DNA of 37,176 nucleotides from an uncultured Clostridium sp. (GTDB lineage Bacteria; Bacillota; Clostridia; Lachnospirales; Lachnospiraceae), in contig CAMMNN010000033.1 in NCBI GenBank assembly GCA_946498245.1, positions 1 to 37,176 of the forward strand. Direction: 5' to 3'. The notes below the pieces were generated by a model. It saw only the letters and a program-made list of their open reading frames with translations, did no database searches and was not told where the DNA came from. Shown piece after piece: positions 8,782 to 17,287 of this stretch (position 1 is the stretch's first letter; each line of letters begins with the position of its first letter). A program made the position numbers and the translations under genes.

Positions 8782-10146
8782 TTATTCTGTTTCCGTATTG
8801 ACAGAAACTGTTACTGTCATATAGATCTTTTCTATGGAATCCACCGGCTGCAATGCTACGTCAATGACCACAGAATCTACGGAGTTTCCAGCCGATACGG
8901 TTACATCTTCCTCCGAAAAATTCTGTATCCCGTTATTTGCCTGCATTTCGTTGAGATAGCCTACGATCCAGCCTTTCAGCAGGTTCCGGCCTATTTCGTT
9001 GTTATCTACCTTGCCGATATAATACAGGCTGAACTGCTTATAAACATCATTGCAGAACTGCATCAGCACACGCATTACACGGTTTTTGGAAAATTCCTGG
9101 CCTTTATCCACAGTAACCGTGGTAAGGCTGTTAATATCTGTGCAAACCTTAACCGTGTCAAAAGTATCAATAAAACACAAAAATCCTTTCGTTACCGCGT
9201 CCTGTGTCTGGGCTTCCGTCAGTTTCGGATTTGCCTGTACGGAATTGGGGTATCTTGCGTATGTCAGTGACTGGTAATACACCGCCCCGGCTTCTGCACC
9301 TCCTACCCACCAGGTAGTCTGCTGTGCTGACAATGTTGTACCATCGTCCAGAACTACGCCGTTTTTTACAGCGATTACAAATTCACTATTGCAATTTGCA
9401 GCGCTGTCCCCGGCCATAACTGCCTGACACTTCTGGCCTACATTTTCCGAAATCCGTTTCACAAATGATGCAATTGCCTGAATTGTTGTGGAATCTGTCC
9501 CATCATAAATCAGAACATCAAACTGATACGGTTCAATGGCTGTCAGGAATGTAGCGTAATCTGAAGATGCCACAGTAGGGTCAGCCCCTTCCGACAAGGC
9601 AGTCCCAGCGGTTTCCGTGATAGTCGTCCCTGTCCCGCTAAAGGTAACCCAAGCGTTGGCAGTAAGTTTTGATAGATCGGAAACTGACTGCTCATCTGCC
9701 ACAGAGCCATCAATAACCGTAGAAACATCATACACGCCGTCTGCGTCTACCTGTTCCCGGACAATAATGGTAATATCGTTTCCCCTCACGCCCTCATAAA
9801 GTGCTGTAACGGTTAATCCTCCAATGGTAGCGGCTGCTTTTGCCCCACTTGTTCCTTTGGGCCTGTATAATAGGATCTTAGTAGGGCCTGCCGTTGTATC
9901 GCTTCCTTTCATCATTTCCCGCAGGAATAGCGCCTGAGGCCGTGTTACGTCATAGCCAATATATGGCGTCAGATCTTCCCCAGGGATAATTTCCTGCACC
10001 ACATTAGTAGGCCCCCAGGAAAGGGGCTCTGCAATCGCCACAACTCCCCTTTCGCCTATGTTGGGGGATATGCTTCCCTGGGATTTCACGTTGATGTACA
10101 CTCCCGGCAGTACCTTATTCTGGCTTGTCCATATTCCTCCTGCCAT
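8782..10146 (-). CDS. xkdK: Tail sheath protein (XkdK-like)
   Basis: A 454-aa contractile sheath subunit, the main proof that this is a myovirus-type tail. N-terminal QNKVLPGVYINVKSQG and ERGVVAIAEPLSWGP are hallmark sheath motifs; the C-terminal part (FSKNRVMRVLMQFCNDVYKQF, GRNLLKGWIVGYLNEMQ, VDVALQPVDSIEKIYMTV-like end) forms the conserved core that interlocks with tube and neighbouring subunits. The ATG is preceded by GGAAAGGAAGG. It is followed after 15 bp by the tube gene. Confidence 0.95.
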   Translation of the reverse strand: MAGGIWTSQNKVLPGVYINVKSQGSISPNIGERGVVAIAEPLSWGPTNVVQEIIPGEDLTPYIGYDVTRPQALFLREMMKGSDTTAGPTKILLYRPKGTSGAKAAATIGGLTVTALYEGVRGNDITIIVREQVDADGVYDVSTVIDGSVADEQSVSDLSKLTANAWVTFSGTGTTITETAGTALSEGADPTVASSDYATFLTAIEPYQFDVLIYDGTDSTTIQAIASFVKRISENVGQKCQAVMAGDSAANCNSEFVIAVKNGVVLDDGTTLSAQQTTWWVGGAEAGAVYYQSLTYARYPNSVQANPKLTEAQTQDAVTKGFLCFIDTFDTVKVCTDINSLTTVTVDKGQEFSKNRVMRVLMQFCNDVYKQFSLYYIGKVDNNEIGRNLLKGWIVGYLNEMQANNGIQNFSEEDVTVSAGNSVDSVVIDVALQPVDSIEKIYMTVTVSVNTETE

Positions 10147-10216
10147 GTTTCTTTTCCTTCCTTTCTTATTTCAATCCATACTCCCACAAGGGGAGCAACA
10201 CTCTGATTTCCCGGTT

Positions 10217-10381
10217 TTAGCCTTTCAGGACTTTATCAAGGATAGCCTTTGCTTCTGCAATGGTATATTCTGGTTTTACCAGGATAGCCCGGGCAAAGTC
10301 CTGCTGGTACCCGGCAAGGGCCTTGCTTTTTAACAATTTCTCTGTCGGGTATTTCTTTTCCGTCTTAGTCGATTTTGACAT
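10217..10381 (-). CDS. Small tail-region protein, unknown
   Basis: A 54-aa lysine-rich protein (start MSKSTKTEKKYPTEKLLKSK) chosen at the ATG at 10381 because it has a GGAGGAAAATA site; the frame is open further upstream but that part overlaps the tail terminator gene. The C-terminal half, VKPEYTIAEAKAILDKVLKG, looks like a short helical hairpin. Small proteins of this type sit just before the sheath gene in PBSX-type phages; the function is unknown. It overlaps the tail terminator gene by 17 bp. Confidence 0.72.
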   Translation of the reverse strand: MSKSTKTEKKYPTEKLLKSKALAGYQQDFARAILVKPEYTIAEAKAILDKVLKG

Positions 10382-10814
10382 TATTTTCCTCCAATTCTTC
10401 CATAAGGTATCTGTGTTCCGGGAGCTTGACACGCTGACGGACATGGAACTGATAGTGCAGCTCCTGGTCCTCAGACTGCCATTGGCGCTCAAAAGTACGG
10501 ACGGGGGCCGTTTCCCCGCCCCCATCGGAATATGGGAAGGCTTCCAAAGCTTCGTCCAGGTATTCGACCATTTCGTATATCTGGGTATTTCCATTTATCA
10601 TGTTACGTTTCTGGACAAATACAATGTCAATTCCCAAATCCCTGATAAAACGGCTTCCAACCTCGTCGTCTATCGTAGACTGCATGAAAAAAATAAAAAA
10701 ACAAGGGAATTTTGTCCCCTGTTGGTTTGGGCTGTCGTAGACCGGGTATTCCGGGTATCTGGCTGTTAATAGGGCGGCAAGGCTGTTTACAAGATTCCCT
10801 AGCGTAAAAATCAT
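10365..10814 (-). CDS. Tail terminator / neck protein (DUF6838-like)
   Basis: A 149-aa protein that fits the tail terminator family found between the HK97 gp10-like gene and the sheath. The N-terminus (LVNSLAALLTARYPEYPVYD) and the mixed beta region (LGIDIVFVQKRNMINGNTQI, LHYQFHVRQRVKLPEH) match the fold pattern expected for proteins that cap the tail tube and join it to the head. The start ATG overlaps the upstream gene stop by 4 bp. Confidence 0.78.
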   Translation of the reverse strand: MIFTLGNLVNSLAALLTARYPEYPVYDSPNQQGTKFPCFFIFFMQSTIDDEVGSRFIRDLGIDIVFVQKRNMINGNTQIYEMVEYLDEALEAFPYSDGGGETAPVRTFERQWQSEDQELHYQFHVRQRVKLPEHRYLMEELEENNVKID

Positions 10815-11311
10815 TTAAAAGCCTCCCTTACCCGTTTATCCAGTTCAATGGATACAACCCGTTTGTACCGGCTGACCGCCTTCTGTTTCATGTATCTGCC
10901 TTTCACATACGTTGTTTTTACACCTACCATCAGGCCTCCTTTCCCCTTTGGATCCCTTTCAAGAAGACTTCCGTTTGCAATCAATCCCGGAACAAAATGC
11001 TTGTCTACCCTATGGCCGTCATTCACATAAGAAGCATACTGCATATTATTAGCCAGCGTTGTCTGTACTTTATTCCCGCTGCGCGTTGGCGTTGTAGTGC
11101 TGTCCGCAGCCCAATGCTGCGCTAATTGCCCGCTTCGCATATTCGTCCCGGCAATAGCGGCTCCTCCATTGGGAGGCGTTTCTTCTGTAGCAACACGTAC
11201 TGCCTCTATCGTAGCGCCTTCCGCCACCTCTGCCATAATCTTAGGCACATCTTGCCCCGCCTTATGCAGCTCTTCCAGACGTTTTTTTAAGTGATCCCCA
11301 AACTTTGCCAT
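10811..11311 (-). CDS. HK97 gp10-like head-tail protein
   Basis: A 166-aa head-tail joining protein of the HK97 gp10 type. N-terminal FGDHLKKRLEELHKAG is followed by the family's TGQL/SGQLAQHW-type segment and the NNMQYASYVNDGHRV motif (about residues 88-102), in which Tyr-Ala-x-Tyr-Val-Asn-x-Gly-His is characteristic. A basic C-terminus follows. It is one of a run of four short connector genes between capsid and tail. Confidence 0.83.
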   Translation of the reverse strand: MAKFGDHLKKRLEELHKAGQDVPKIMAEVAEGATIEAVRVATEETPPNGGAAIAGTNMRSGQLAQHWAADSTTTPTRSGNKVQTTLANNMQYASYVNDGHRVDKHFVPGLIANGSLLERDPKGKGGLMVGVKTTYVKGRYMKQKAVSRYKRVVSIELDKRVREAFK

Positions 11312-11315
11312 ACTA

Positions 11316-11714
11316 TCACCTTATGATTTCTTCCAAAAGCAATCCAACTTCCGTGTGTTCCAGACCCGACATAACGCCGCCAATCGGGTCATAATATTTT
11401 TGCGGCTGCCCTGCAAAGTAACGGAGCGGCGGATTCTGCATTCCCAGATTGCCGCCGCGGGTTACCAGCAGTTCGTCCCCTGCCTGTATATCCACTGTAA
11501 GATCACAGGCCAATTTTTCCGCTGCCTGGATTCGGGCAGCGGTATCTTTCATAGAAGGGGCGTTTTTCTGCGGGGAATATACCCTGCACGGTACTGCCTC
11601 TGCAACTAACGTACGTTCCTGCCGGGTAATATTTCCGGAAGAAGTCTCCGTCACCCGATATATGTCCATGGTATCGGTGTACCAATTCTGAAATGTAGGG
11701 TTACTAGATAACAT
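11316..11714 (-). CDS. Head closure / connector protein
   Basis: A 132-aa protein lying between the DUF4054 and gp10-like genes, where phages encode the head-closure (stopper) protein. The frame is open to 11744, but the ATG at 11714 ([11 protein letters not shown]) has GGGAGGAATGT before it and overlaps the upstream gene by 11 bp. Visible features: [20 protein letters not shown] at the start and a beta-barrel-like centre ([19 protein letters not shown]). The role is inferred from position and fold pattern; I do not have a firm family name. Confidence 0.7.
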   Translation of the reverse strand: MLSSNPTFQNWYTDTMDIYRVTETSSGNITRQERTLVAEAVPCRVYSPQKNAPSMKDTAARIQAAEKLACDLTVDIQAGDELLVTRGGNLGMQNPPLRYFAGQPQKYYDPIGGVMSGLEHTEVGLLLEEIIR

Positions 11715-12234
11715 ACATTCCTCCCATTCCCACCATTCGGGCAAGGGCCACTAACTGCTGTCCATATTGGGTGGCGTTCCAGGCTCCCCATTTTTCCGTG
11801 CCGGCGGTAATAGCGCTATTATCGTAGCTGATGGTTGTATCGCCCATAGCAGCCGTCTTTACAGCGCCCGCCGGAACCGCGCCTGCTGCAGCGGCACTCC
11901 CATTTGCAGACCCCTCGGCATATGTCTTCAGGTACAAGGCAGAAAAATGGGCCACATACAGTCCTGCCGCATATCCATGCATACTCCCCCACCGGGAGGG
12001 TAAGACGCTGTCATTTGCCTGCTCAACAAAATTTTCCAGCATGGCGGCAGGTACCAGGCTTTCCGCCGTCTCCCCTTCTTCCAATTCGCCTGCTTTCCGG
12101 AACTGGGGAAAAGCCTGTAAAAATGTTTCTACCGTGTAATTTCCCCGTTCCCCTGGCTGTGGCACATTGGCGGCCATTGCTTTTGCGGCCTGGAAGTATG
12201 GAGCCATAGGGTTCATGCCGTCACTAGGCCACAT
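11704..12234 (-). CDS. Head completion protein (DUF4054-like)
   Basis: A 176-aa connector (head-tail adaptor) protein of the DUF4054 type. The N-terminus contains [13 protein letters not shown], and the middle has the helical adaptor signature [20 protein letters not shown] then [14 protein letters not shown]. An Ala/Gly-rich linker follows at about 110-130, then a C-terminal [20 protein letters not shown] typical of the family. The ATG follows AGGGGGGATTACA. The protein should bind the portal underside after packaging. Confidence 0.82.
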   Translation of the reverse strand: MWPSDGMNPMAPYFQAAKAMAANVPQPGERGNYTVETFLQAFPQFRKAGELEEGETAESLVPAAMLENFVEQANDSVLPSRWGSMHGYAAGLYVAHFSALYLKTYAEGSANGSAAAAGAVPAGAVKTAAMGDTTISYDNSAITAGTEKWGAWNATQYGQQLVALARMVGMGGMYVI

Positions 12235-12245
12235 TGTAATCCCCC

Positions 12246-12551
12246 CTATTCGTTTCTTTTCCGGGAGGCAGCCTTCTTCGGAGGCTCTTCCATTCCTCCC
12301 TCTGTTTCCTTAGGCGCATCTGGCCGTATGTCCGCTGCCTTTTCTTTATCCCCAGCCTGTGCATCAGCCTGGTACAGATCCCGATCCTTTCCACTCTGAG
12401 GCGTTGCAATGGTCCCATCATGAATGGCGGCCCGGATCAGCCAATGCTCTGCTACATCATCGGGAATGTCCCCTACGTAATCCTTTCTGATGAGGAACAT
12501 TTCCCCGTTTTTCCTGGGAACCTTAAAACTGCGTTTTGCCACAATAAACAT
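12246..12551 (-). CDS. Hypothetical head-region protein
   Basis: A 101-aa protein just downstream of the capsid gene. The first ~55 residues are compact and beta-like ([16 protein letters not shown], then [15 protein letters not shown]); the remainder is hydrophilic and rich in Lys, Glu, Pro and Ala, probably disordered. The ATG follows AAGGAGGCAGCAT. Similar short proteins occur after major capsid genes in Clostridia phages, but I cannot name a function. Confidence 0.65.
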   Translation of the reverse strand: MFIVAKRSFKVPRKNGEMFLIRKDYVGDIPDDVAEHWLIRAAIHDGTIATPQSGKDRDLYQADAQAGDKEKAADIRPDAPKETEGGMEEPPKKAASRKRNE

Positions 12552-12562
12552 ATGCTGCCTCC

Positions 12563-13609
12563 TTAAATCCCATCTACGTATACCATGGTCTGGTCATAAA
12601 ATACCTCGACTTCAGACAGGTTTCCGGCGTATGCCGTGTCATAGCAGAAATGAGCCGTATTGGTGGACGTCATTGCCCTGGTCAACGGCGCCAGTTCGTC
12701 CATTGCCAGGTATTTTTCTTTGTTGCTGTACACAGCCATTCTATCTTTCCCGGAAGCCCCGGCGCCTTTACACCAGGACGTCGCCCCAATAAACAGATCG
12801 GAACCATTCTGTTTTGCCACGTTATTATCCAGCAAAAATGTCAGGATTGTCTTTTCTGCAAGTTCAGACACCCTGGTAGTTGCCAGATAGTTAAACTGCT
12901 CGTAGGGCATAATAATGTGATTCGGTATGGCTTCCCGGTCATACTCTGCCGCCTCCCACGCGGTAAGAATCGCGTCGTTGATGTCCTGGAGAATCTGATC
13001 CGGGGTCTTGTCCTTAAACTTCGTACTTGCGTTGCTTGCAGCCCCATTTGATGCCGCAGCCATAATCGTTACGTCCGGATTGTTCAGGATTCCGGTAGTA
13101 TCATAACGTGCAAACCCGGTATACGTATTTTCTTCCATGTGCTTGTCGTAGGCCATGCGGAGACCGTCCCTCAGCAGGCTGTCTATATTCCGTCCGGTCA
13201 TGTTCCCACGCTGCATATCAATCCACATAACCCGAGTCCCCAGGGCAATCATATGAGCTTTGTACAGCCCTTTAGAAAAATCCGCCTGAACCATGGGAAT
13301 CCCATTGGCTCCGCCAGAGTGCATCAGGCCATCGCCCGAACCGCCAGACACGCCATACCCTACCTGCATGGCGCTGATCGTTTCAGCCCAGCCGCCGCCG
13401 ACCCGGATGGGAATATCACGGGAATACGTCAGGCTGGTTAATGGTGTCCGCACCATAGTATCTCTCTTTTCCAGCTCAGAAACCAGAAACGCCTGTCCCG
13501 ACGCAATCCCGGCAGCGTCCATGGCAGCGGTCCTGCCTACATTCCCTCCGGCTGCAAAACTGGCCACAATCCCCAGATCAAAGGTACCTACATTTTTAAA
13601 TTGACTCAT
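12563..13609 (-). CDS. Major capsid protein (DUF2184-like)
   Basis: A 348-aa major capsid protein. It resembles the DUF2184 family: N-terminal FDLGIVASFAAGGNVGRTAA, then RDTMVRTPLTSLTYSRDIPI and GYGVSGGSG, and later DAILTAWEAAEYDREAIPNH. The C-terminal region (CYDTAYAGNLSEVEVFYDQT) is typical of HK97-fold capsids. Gene order protease/scaffold, cement, capsid supports it. AGGAGG lies upstream of the ATG. No cleavage site could be judged by eye. Confidence 0.9.
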   Translation of the reverse strand: MSQFKNVGTFDLGIVASFAAGGNVGRTAAMDAAGIASGQAFLVSELEKRDTMVRTPLTSLTYSRDIPIRVGGGWAETISAMQVGYGVSGGSGDGLMHSGGANGIPMVQADFSKGLYKAHMIALGTRVMWIDMQRGNMTGRNIDSLLRDGLRMAYDKHMEENTYTGFARYDTTGILNNPDVTIMAAASNGAASNASTKFKDKTPDQILQDINDAILTAWEAAEYDREAIPNHIIMPYEQFNYLATTRVSELAEKTILTFLLDNNVAKQNGSDLFIGATSWCKGAGASGKDRMAVYSNKEKYLAMDELAPLTRAMTSTNTAHFCYDTAYAGNLSEVEVFYDQTMVYVDGI

Positions 13610-13626
13610 TTACTTTCCGTCCTCCT

Positions 13627-14139
13627 TTAAGCTTTGTTAATCGTCAAAATACGTAACTCTGCCACTCCGTTAGCATCAGCAGGGCCATTCCACACAGCAT
13701 TGGACAGCGCAACATTTTTCCCGCTTTCTGCGGTTGCTTCAAATCCGCCTACCGCTGCGCCCTCATAGGTTTCACTTTCCACTGTACGGACATATACGGC
13801 CCCTCCTGCTTTCGGAACTCCAACCTGGCACATAACATTGATGCAGCCCCTTTTCATAACTGGTACTGCTTCTGCCGGCCTGTAACTTCCTTCATTCTGC
13901 GCCAGATAATCGACTGCCGATTTTATTCCCCTTACGGTAACGCCTAAAAAGGTATTGGCCGTATCTGAAGCGCCAAAAGGCTGTACCGTTATCCCATCAG
14001 AGCCGCGTACCACAGCAGCCCCAAATTTAACGGCTTCCGTCCCGCCTAACGGGTGGGTGTCCACAACCATATCCGGCTGTCTGGAATAACTGCCGGCATA
14101 GCCGTGGGTCATAGATTTTCCGATTGTCTGTCCTCTCAT
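13627..14139 (-). CDS. Structural cement / decoration protein (Gp24-like)
   Basis: A 170-aa virion protein between the DUF2213 gene and the capsid gene. It is rich in Gly, Ala and Val with beta repeats (KFGAAVVRGSDGITVQPFG, TFLGVTVRGIKSAVDYL, AGGAVYVRTVESETYEG), the pattern of capsid decoration or cement proteins such as the Gp24-type family. It probably stabilises the expanded capsid. AAAGGAGG precedes the ATG; 4-bp overlap with the upstream gene. Confidence 0.8.
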   Translation of the reverse strand: MRGQTIGKSMTHGYAGSYSRQPDMVVDTHPLGGTEAVKFGAAVVRGSDGITVQPFGASDTANTFLGVTVRGIKSAVDYLAQNEGSYRPAEAVPVMKRGCINVMCQVGVPKAGGAVYVRTVESETYEGAAVGGFEATAESGKNVALSNAVWNGPADANGVAELRILTINKA

Positions 14140-15374
14140 GCTTCTTTTCCTCCTTTTCTATGCGGATTTAATGCGTCATAAGCAGCCTGCACGGCATCAA
14201 TATCCATTTTGGGCTTGCTGTCTGCCGCCAGCTTTGCGTTTTTCTGTACTGTCTGGACAATTTTCCCAATATCGCCACTGTCATTGTCCGTCACGCATTC
14301 TATCAATGCGTCTGCGACTGCTCTCCGTTCTTTTTCATCTTTAATGGCTGCTATGCTGGGCTGCAGCTTTTTCAGGATAGACACTGCAAGGGCCTTGTCC
14401 ATTCCCTCAGCCGGCTTATCCATCTCTTCAGCCGGGATCACCTTCGCTTCTCCTTCCCCCGACGGCTTCTTTTCCGGATCCCCGGAAAGCTTTTCAATCG
14501 CTGCATCAATCGGATCCTGATTTGAGGCAGCCGGATTTAATTTGGCAAGAACCTGCGCTACTACCTGTGCCACTAACGCTTCCATGTTAGGGCCGTCTTC
14601 TGCTGCTTTTTCTGTTCCCGGCGGATTTTGGGAAGAAGGGACAGCCGCCGAACCAATTCCATCTACTGTTATTTGTGTGCCCTCATCTTCTAATGCTTCG
14701 GCGGCGTCCATGGCCATCTGTTCAATTTCTTCCGGGCTTTTATCCTTCGTGGCCTGCCCGAAAAGCTTCAAAAACAATCCTTTTTTCTTCATTTTCTTCC
14801 TTTCCGGCTGTTTTCCAGCCTGCTCTTTGTTTCCTGTTACTGTATCTGAATCTAAAATAGCGGCCAGTTTCCCGGCCCTTCCCCGGTCAACCACCGCTAT
14901 ATGATTCCCTCTGATATTTTTTTGGCTGTAAGTGCCGTCTCCATTGTCAGTATACTCACATTCATATCCACAGCTAATTTCGCGCTTCCCGTTTTGGACT
15001 GCCTCAATCAGTTCCCGGTCATGCACGTGAATATCTGCAATAACATATTCTTCCCATTCTCCGCTGCCGCGCCGCACATTTTGAGCGTGTCCCATCTCAT
15101 ATGTTTTCACATCATCAGGGCCAATCAGAACCGGAGGGTGATCATTCGTTACAGGCTTACCCTCGAAGGAAGCCAATGCAGAAGGGGAAAATACTTCCTC
15201 CGGGGAACGCAAGACGGTTATAACCCGGTCTGCGTCCTTTCCAGACAGCCCAATTTCTTTCCCCAGATATTCCTGCGTTCCGGTTCTTGCCACAGGGACA
15301 TTCCGGCAAATCAAAAAGCCCTCACCAGTTTCGATCTGGTTAGGGCTTATGGTATAACCATAATAGGATAACAT
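14136..15374 (-). CDS. DUF2213 protein: capsid protease plus scaffold
   Basis: A 412-aa protein, started at ATG 15374 (MLSYYGYTISPNQ) because GGAAAGGACATAAAA precedes it; the open frame upstream to 15410 has no such site. Residues about 1-190 match DUF2213, a prohead-protease-like domain: FEGKPVTNDHPP, EISCGYECEYTDNGDGTY and IRGNHIAVVDRGRAG hold the His and Ser residues expected for this fold. The C-terminal half is acidic, rich in Glu, Ala, Lys and Pro with predicted helices, and looks like a fused scaffold. It should shape and mature the prohead together with the DUF2184 capsid. Confidence 0.85.
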   Translation of the reverse strand: MLSYYGYTISPNQIETGEGFLICRNVPVARTGTQEYLGKEIGLSGKDADRVITVLRSPEEVFSPSALASFEGKPVTNDHPPVLIGPDDVKTYEMGHAQNVRRGSGEWEEYVIADIHVHDRELIEAVQNGKREISCGYECEYTDNGDGTYSQKNIRGNHIAVVDRGRAGKLAAILDSDTVTGNKEQAGKQPERKKMKKKGLFLKLFGQATKDKSPEEIEQMAMDAAEALEDEGTQITVDGIGSAAVPSSQNPPGTEKAAEDGPNMEALVAQVVAQVLAKLNPAASNQDPIDAAIEKLSGDPEKKPSGEGEAKVIPAEEMDKPAEGMDKALAVSILKKLQPSIAAIKDEKERRAVADALIECVTDNDSGDIGKIVQTVQKNAKLAADSKPKMDIDAVQAAYDALNPHRKGGKEA

Positions 15375-15434
15375 TTTTATGTCCTTTCCGTTGTCATGCC
15401 GCAACAGCAAAACTAAAAAATAAGTATAATAATA

Positions 15435-15456
15435 CCGCCAGCTTTCACACCGGCGG
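15435..15456 (-). terminator. Stem-loop before the capsid maturation genes
   Basis: An inverted repeat CCGCC (15435-15439) and GGCGG (15452-15456) with a 12-nt loop. On the minus strand it is followed by an A/T-rich run ending in six T (15411-15434). It lies between the immunity-like pair and the DUF2213 gene, so it would be a leaky terminator or attenuator, because the downstream head genes have no clear promoter of their own. Confidence 0.45.
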
Positions 15457-15466
15457 CTTTTACAAG

Positions 15467-15640
15467 TCAGGTTATGACCTTCTCAATATCATAGATTGTT
15501 TTATCATACAATGTTTTCCAATCTTCCGGGGAACTTCCCACATCAATCACCAGAGAAATCCCATCTTTGGATATATCCATTACATCGCCTTCTCTTCCAT
15601 CTTTTAAAAGTACCCGGTCAAATTCTTTTACTTTTAGCAT
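15467..15640 (-). CDS. Small acidic protein, candidate immunity protein 2
   Basis: A 57-aa protein starting at ATG 15640 (MLKVKEFDRVLLKDGREGDV), with GGAG ten bases upstream and four bases after the previous stop. It is a clear paralogue of the preceding gene: both share VLLKDGRE, then (V/I)DVGSSP-x-DW-x-T and a terminal DIE-x-VIT. The short beta-rich pattern resembles SH3-like or DUF4926-type small proteins. It directly follows the capsid gene carrying a toxin-like C-terminus, so I infer an immunity role; this is not shown by sequence alone. Confidence 0.75.
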   Translation of the reverse strand: MLKVKEFDRVLLKDGREGDVMDISKDGISLVIDVGSSPEDWKTLYDKTIYDIEKVIT

Positions 15641-15643
15641 CAC

Positions 15644-15814
15644 TTAGGTCTCCGTAATCACTCTTTCAATATCATCAATCGTAACATCGATTGTGTCCCA
15701 ATCTTTAGGGGAACTTCCTACATCTACCAAAAAATGATTTTCGTCCCATTTTTCTACTACCGCAGCCTCTCTTCCATCTTTCAGCAATACAGTATCATAT
15801 TGTTTAATAACCAC
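15644..15814 (-). CDS. Small acidic protein, candidate immunity protein 1
   Basis: A 56-aa protein with GTG start at 15814, directly abutting the stop of the minor capsid protein (15815-15817). A perfect AAGGAGG site sits inside the end of that gene, so the two are co-translated. Sequence: MVIKQYDTVLLKDGREAAVV at the start, then FLVDVGSSPKDWDTI and DDIERVITET. It is acidic and beta-rich, with a paralogue next door. The position behind a toxin-like domain suggests an immunity protein that protects the lysogen or producing cell; alternatives are a small virion or assembly factor. Confidence 0.78.
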   Translation of the reverse strand: MVIKQYDTVLLKDGREAAVVEKWDENHFLVDVGSSPKDWDTIDVTIDDIERVITET

Positions 15815-17287
15815 TCAGTCAACCTCCTTGATATATGCGCTTGTCATACTTACGGTTCCATCTGGTTTGTTTATCCAACCAACTACAACATTGGCAGGCT
15901 TTCCATTCAGGCCATAAAGAACCATTTTTTGTTCGTATTGGTTTCCAAAGCCATTATTACCCTTAAACAATGATGGATAAACGTTTGCTTTCTTCTCGAT
16001 TTCCTTTTGAAGTTTTTCCCAGTTATTAATATCGTATCCAAGTCGGCTGGAAAAAGCCTTTCCTTTTGCAAGCCCTTTTGGATTTGCTCCGCCAAATAAG
16101 TATTTTGTGAATTTAGCCGAAACCGCTTTTGCATTTTCGGCATTAGGCAGTTTTAATTCTGGATGCTGTACCAGCTTATTTCGGCGTTGATAGTCTAATT
16201 TTACAAATTTAAACTTCTCACCCTCATTATACTTCATCTCCCGGAATTTGGCAAAGTCTTTCGGCACCTCACTTCCCAGAGCCGCTCTGTATTCTTTATG
16301 CTGGCGCATATCCGCCATAAGCCGGCGGCGGTTCCGTTCCTTTTCCCTGTAAGCCTCTATCTGCTTTTCCGTCCTAGGGTCCCGATCCAGCGGATTTTTC
16401 TGCGGGTCTGAAAAGGCTTTATCTTTTTTAATCTGCTTTTCCGTTTTTCCTATTGTGGTGTACTTGATTAGTGAGTGGAGACAATTCGGGTGAATATTCA
16501 GGTATGTATTGGTCAGATCATTTGGCCCCTCAGGGTCTATTTTCCCAAATGCCAGAGACAATGGCGGGTAGTCTGGATTCGTGCCGCTCTTGCTGTATAC
16601 CCGCCCTTCTAACGGCGCACATACCGGACAAGTAGAGCCTATCTTGACAATCTGGTACAGGTCATGTTCATCTGCTGTCAAAACTGCGGCCACTTCCGCC
16701 TGCTTTGCCGTTGTCCTGGTAGCCATATTGCAATAGTCTGATAATGACCATTTGCGGCCAGCTTTATCGACAAAAGCTGTAACCCCTTTATTCTGCAGCT
16801 CCTGTGTCATCTTCTGGCTGCTGTTAATCCAAGGACTTCCTGCCGCCTCCTGTCGAAGAACCTGCTGGAGCGCCGATTTCCGGAAAGGGTCGGCCTCTAA
16901 CCGGGCAACTGTATATACCTTTTCAACGCTTTTAAATGCCGTTTCTGAGGCTTCTGTAATTTCCCCCAGCAGGTTATTGCTTAACTGCTGTACAGTGGCT
17001 GTCTGCGTCGCCGTAAGGGCCTGAGCGTTTAAATATCCTGCCATGTCTTTATTTGTGCGGTAGAATATGGTTTCTATCATCTGGGGGACATACTCCCAGG
17101 AATCGTCCACCATCTCCTGCAGAACAGCCTGTACCCGTTCTAATGCCGCGACTTCTGCGTAATCTACATAGCCGAAGGAGCGTTTCCGGGTAATGATTTG
17201 AATCAGCTCCCGTTCTGTACGCAGAAACAGCATCCGCAAATATCGGGTGACGTCCCCATTCAACGGCGGCCTAATAATTTTCGCCAT
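15815..17287 (-). CDS. Minor capsid protein (MuF/gp7-like) with toxin-like C-terminus
   Basis: A 490-aa protein with two parts. Residues about 1-280 are a phage minor head protein of the MuF/SPP1 gp7/minor capsid 2 group: helical N-terminus, then the metal-binding-like C220-P-V-C223 and H266-P-N-C269 motif. Residues about 285-375 are a very basic helical linker. Residues 380-490 look like DUF6883: LPNAENAKAVSAKFTKYLFG, KAFSSRLGYDINNWEKL, GNQYEQKMVLYGLNGKPANV, then a final TSAYIKEVD. DUF6883-type domains occur as C-terminal modules of polymorphic toxins. The gene overlaps the portal by 17 bp and is followed by two immunity-like genes. Minor head proteins of this class can enter the host with DNA, so the tail could be a delivered effector (inference). 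Confidence 0.85.
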   Translation of the reverse strand: MAKIIRPPLNGDVTRYLRMLFLRTERELIQIITRKRSFGYVDYAEVAALERVQAVLQEMVDDSWEYVPQMIETIFYRTNKDMAGYLNAQALTATQTATVQQLSNNLLGEITEASETAFKSVEKVYTVARLEADPFRKSALQQVLRQEAAGSPWINSSQKMTQELQNKGVTAFVDKAGRKWSLSDYCNMATRTTAKQAEVAAVLTADEHDLYQIVKIGSTCPVCAPLEGRVYSKSGTNPDYPPLSLAFGKIDPEGPNDLTNTYLNIHPNCLHSLIKYTTIGKTEKQIKKDKAFSDPQKNPLDRDPRTEKQIEAYREKERNRRRLMADMRQHKEYRAALGSEVPKDFAKFREMKYNEGEKFKFVKLDYQRRNKLVQHPELKLPNAENAKAVSAKFTKYLFGGANPKGLAKGKAFSSRLGYDINNWEKLQKEIEKKANVYPSLFKGNNGFGNQYEQKMVLYGLNGKPANVVVGWINKPDGTVSMTSAYIKEVD

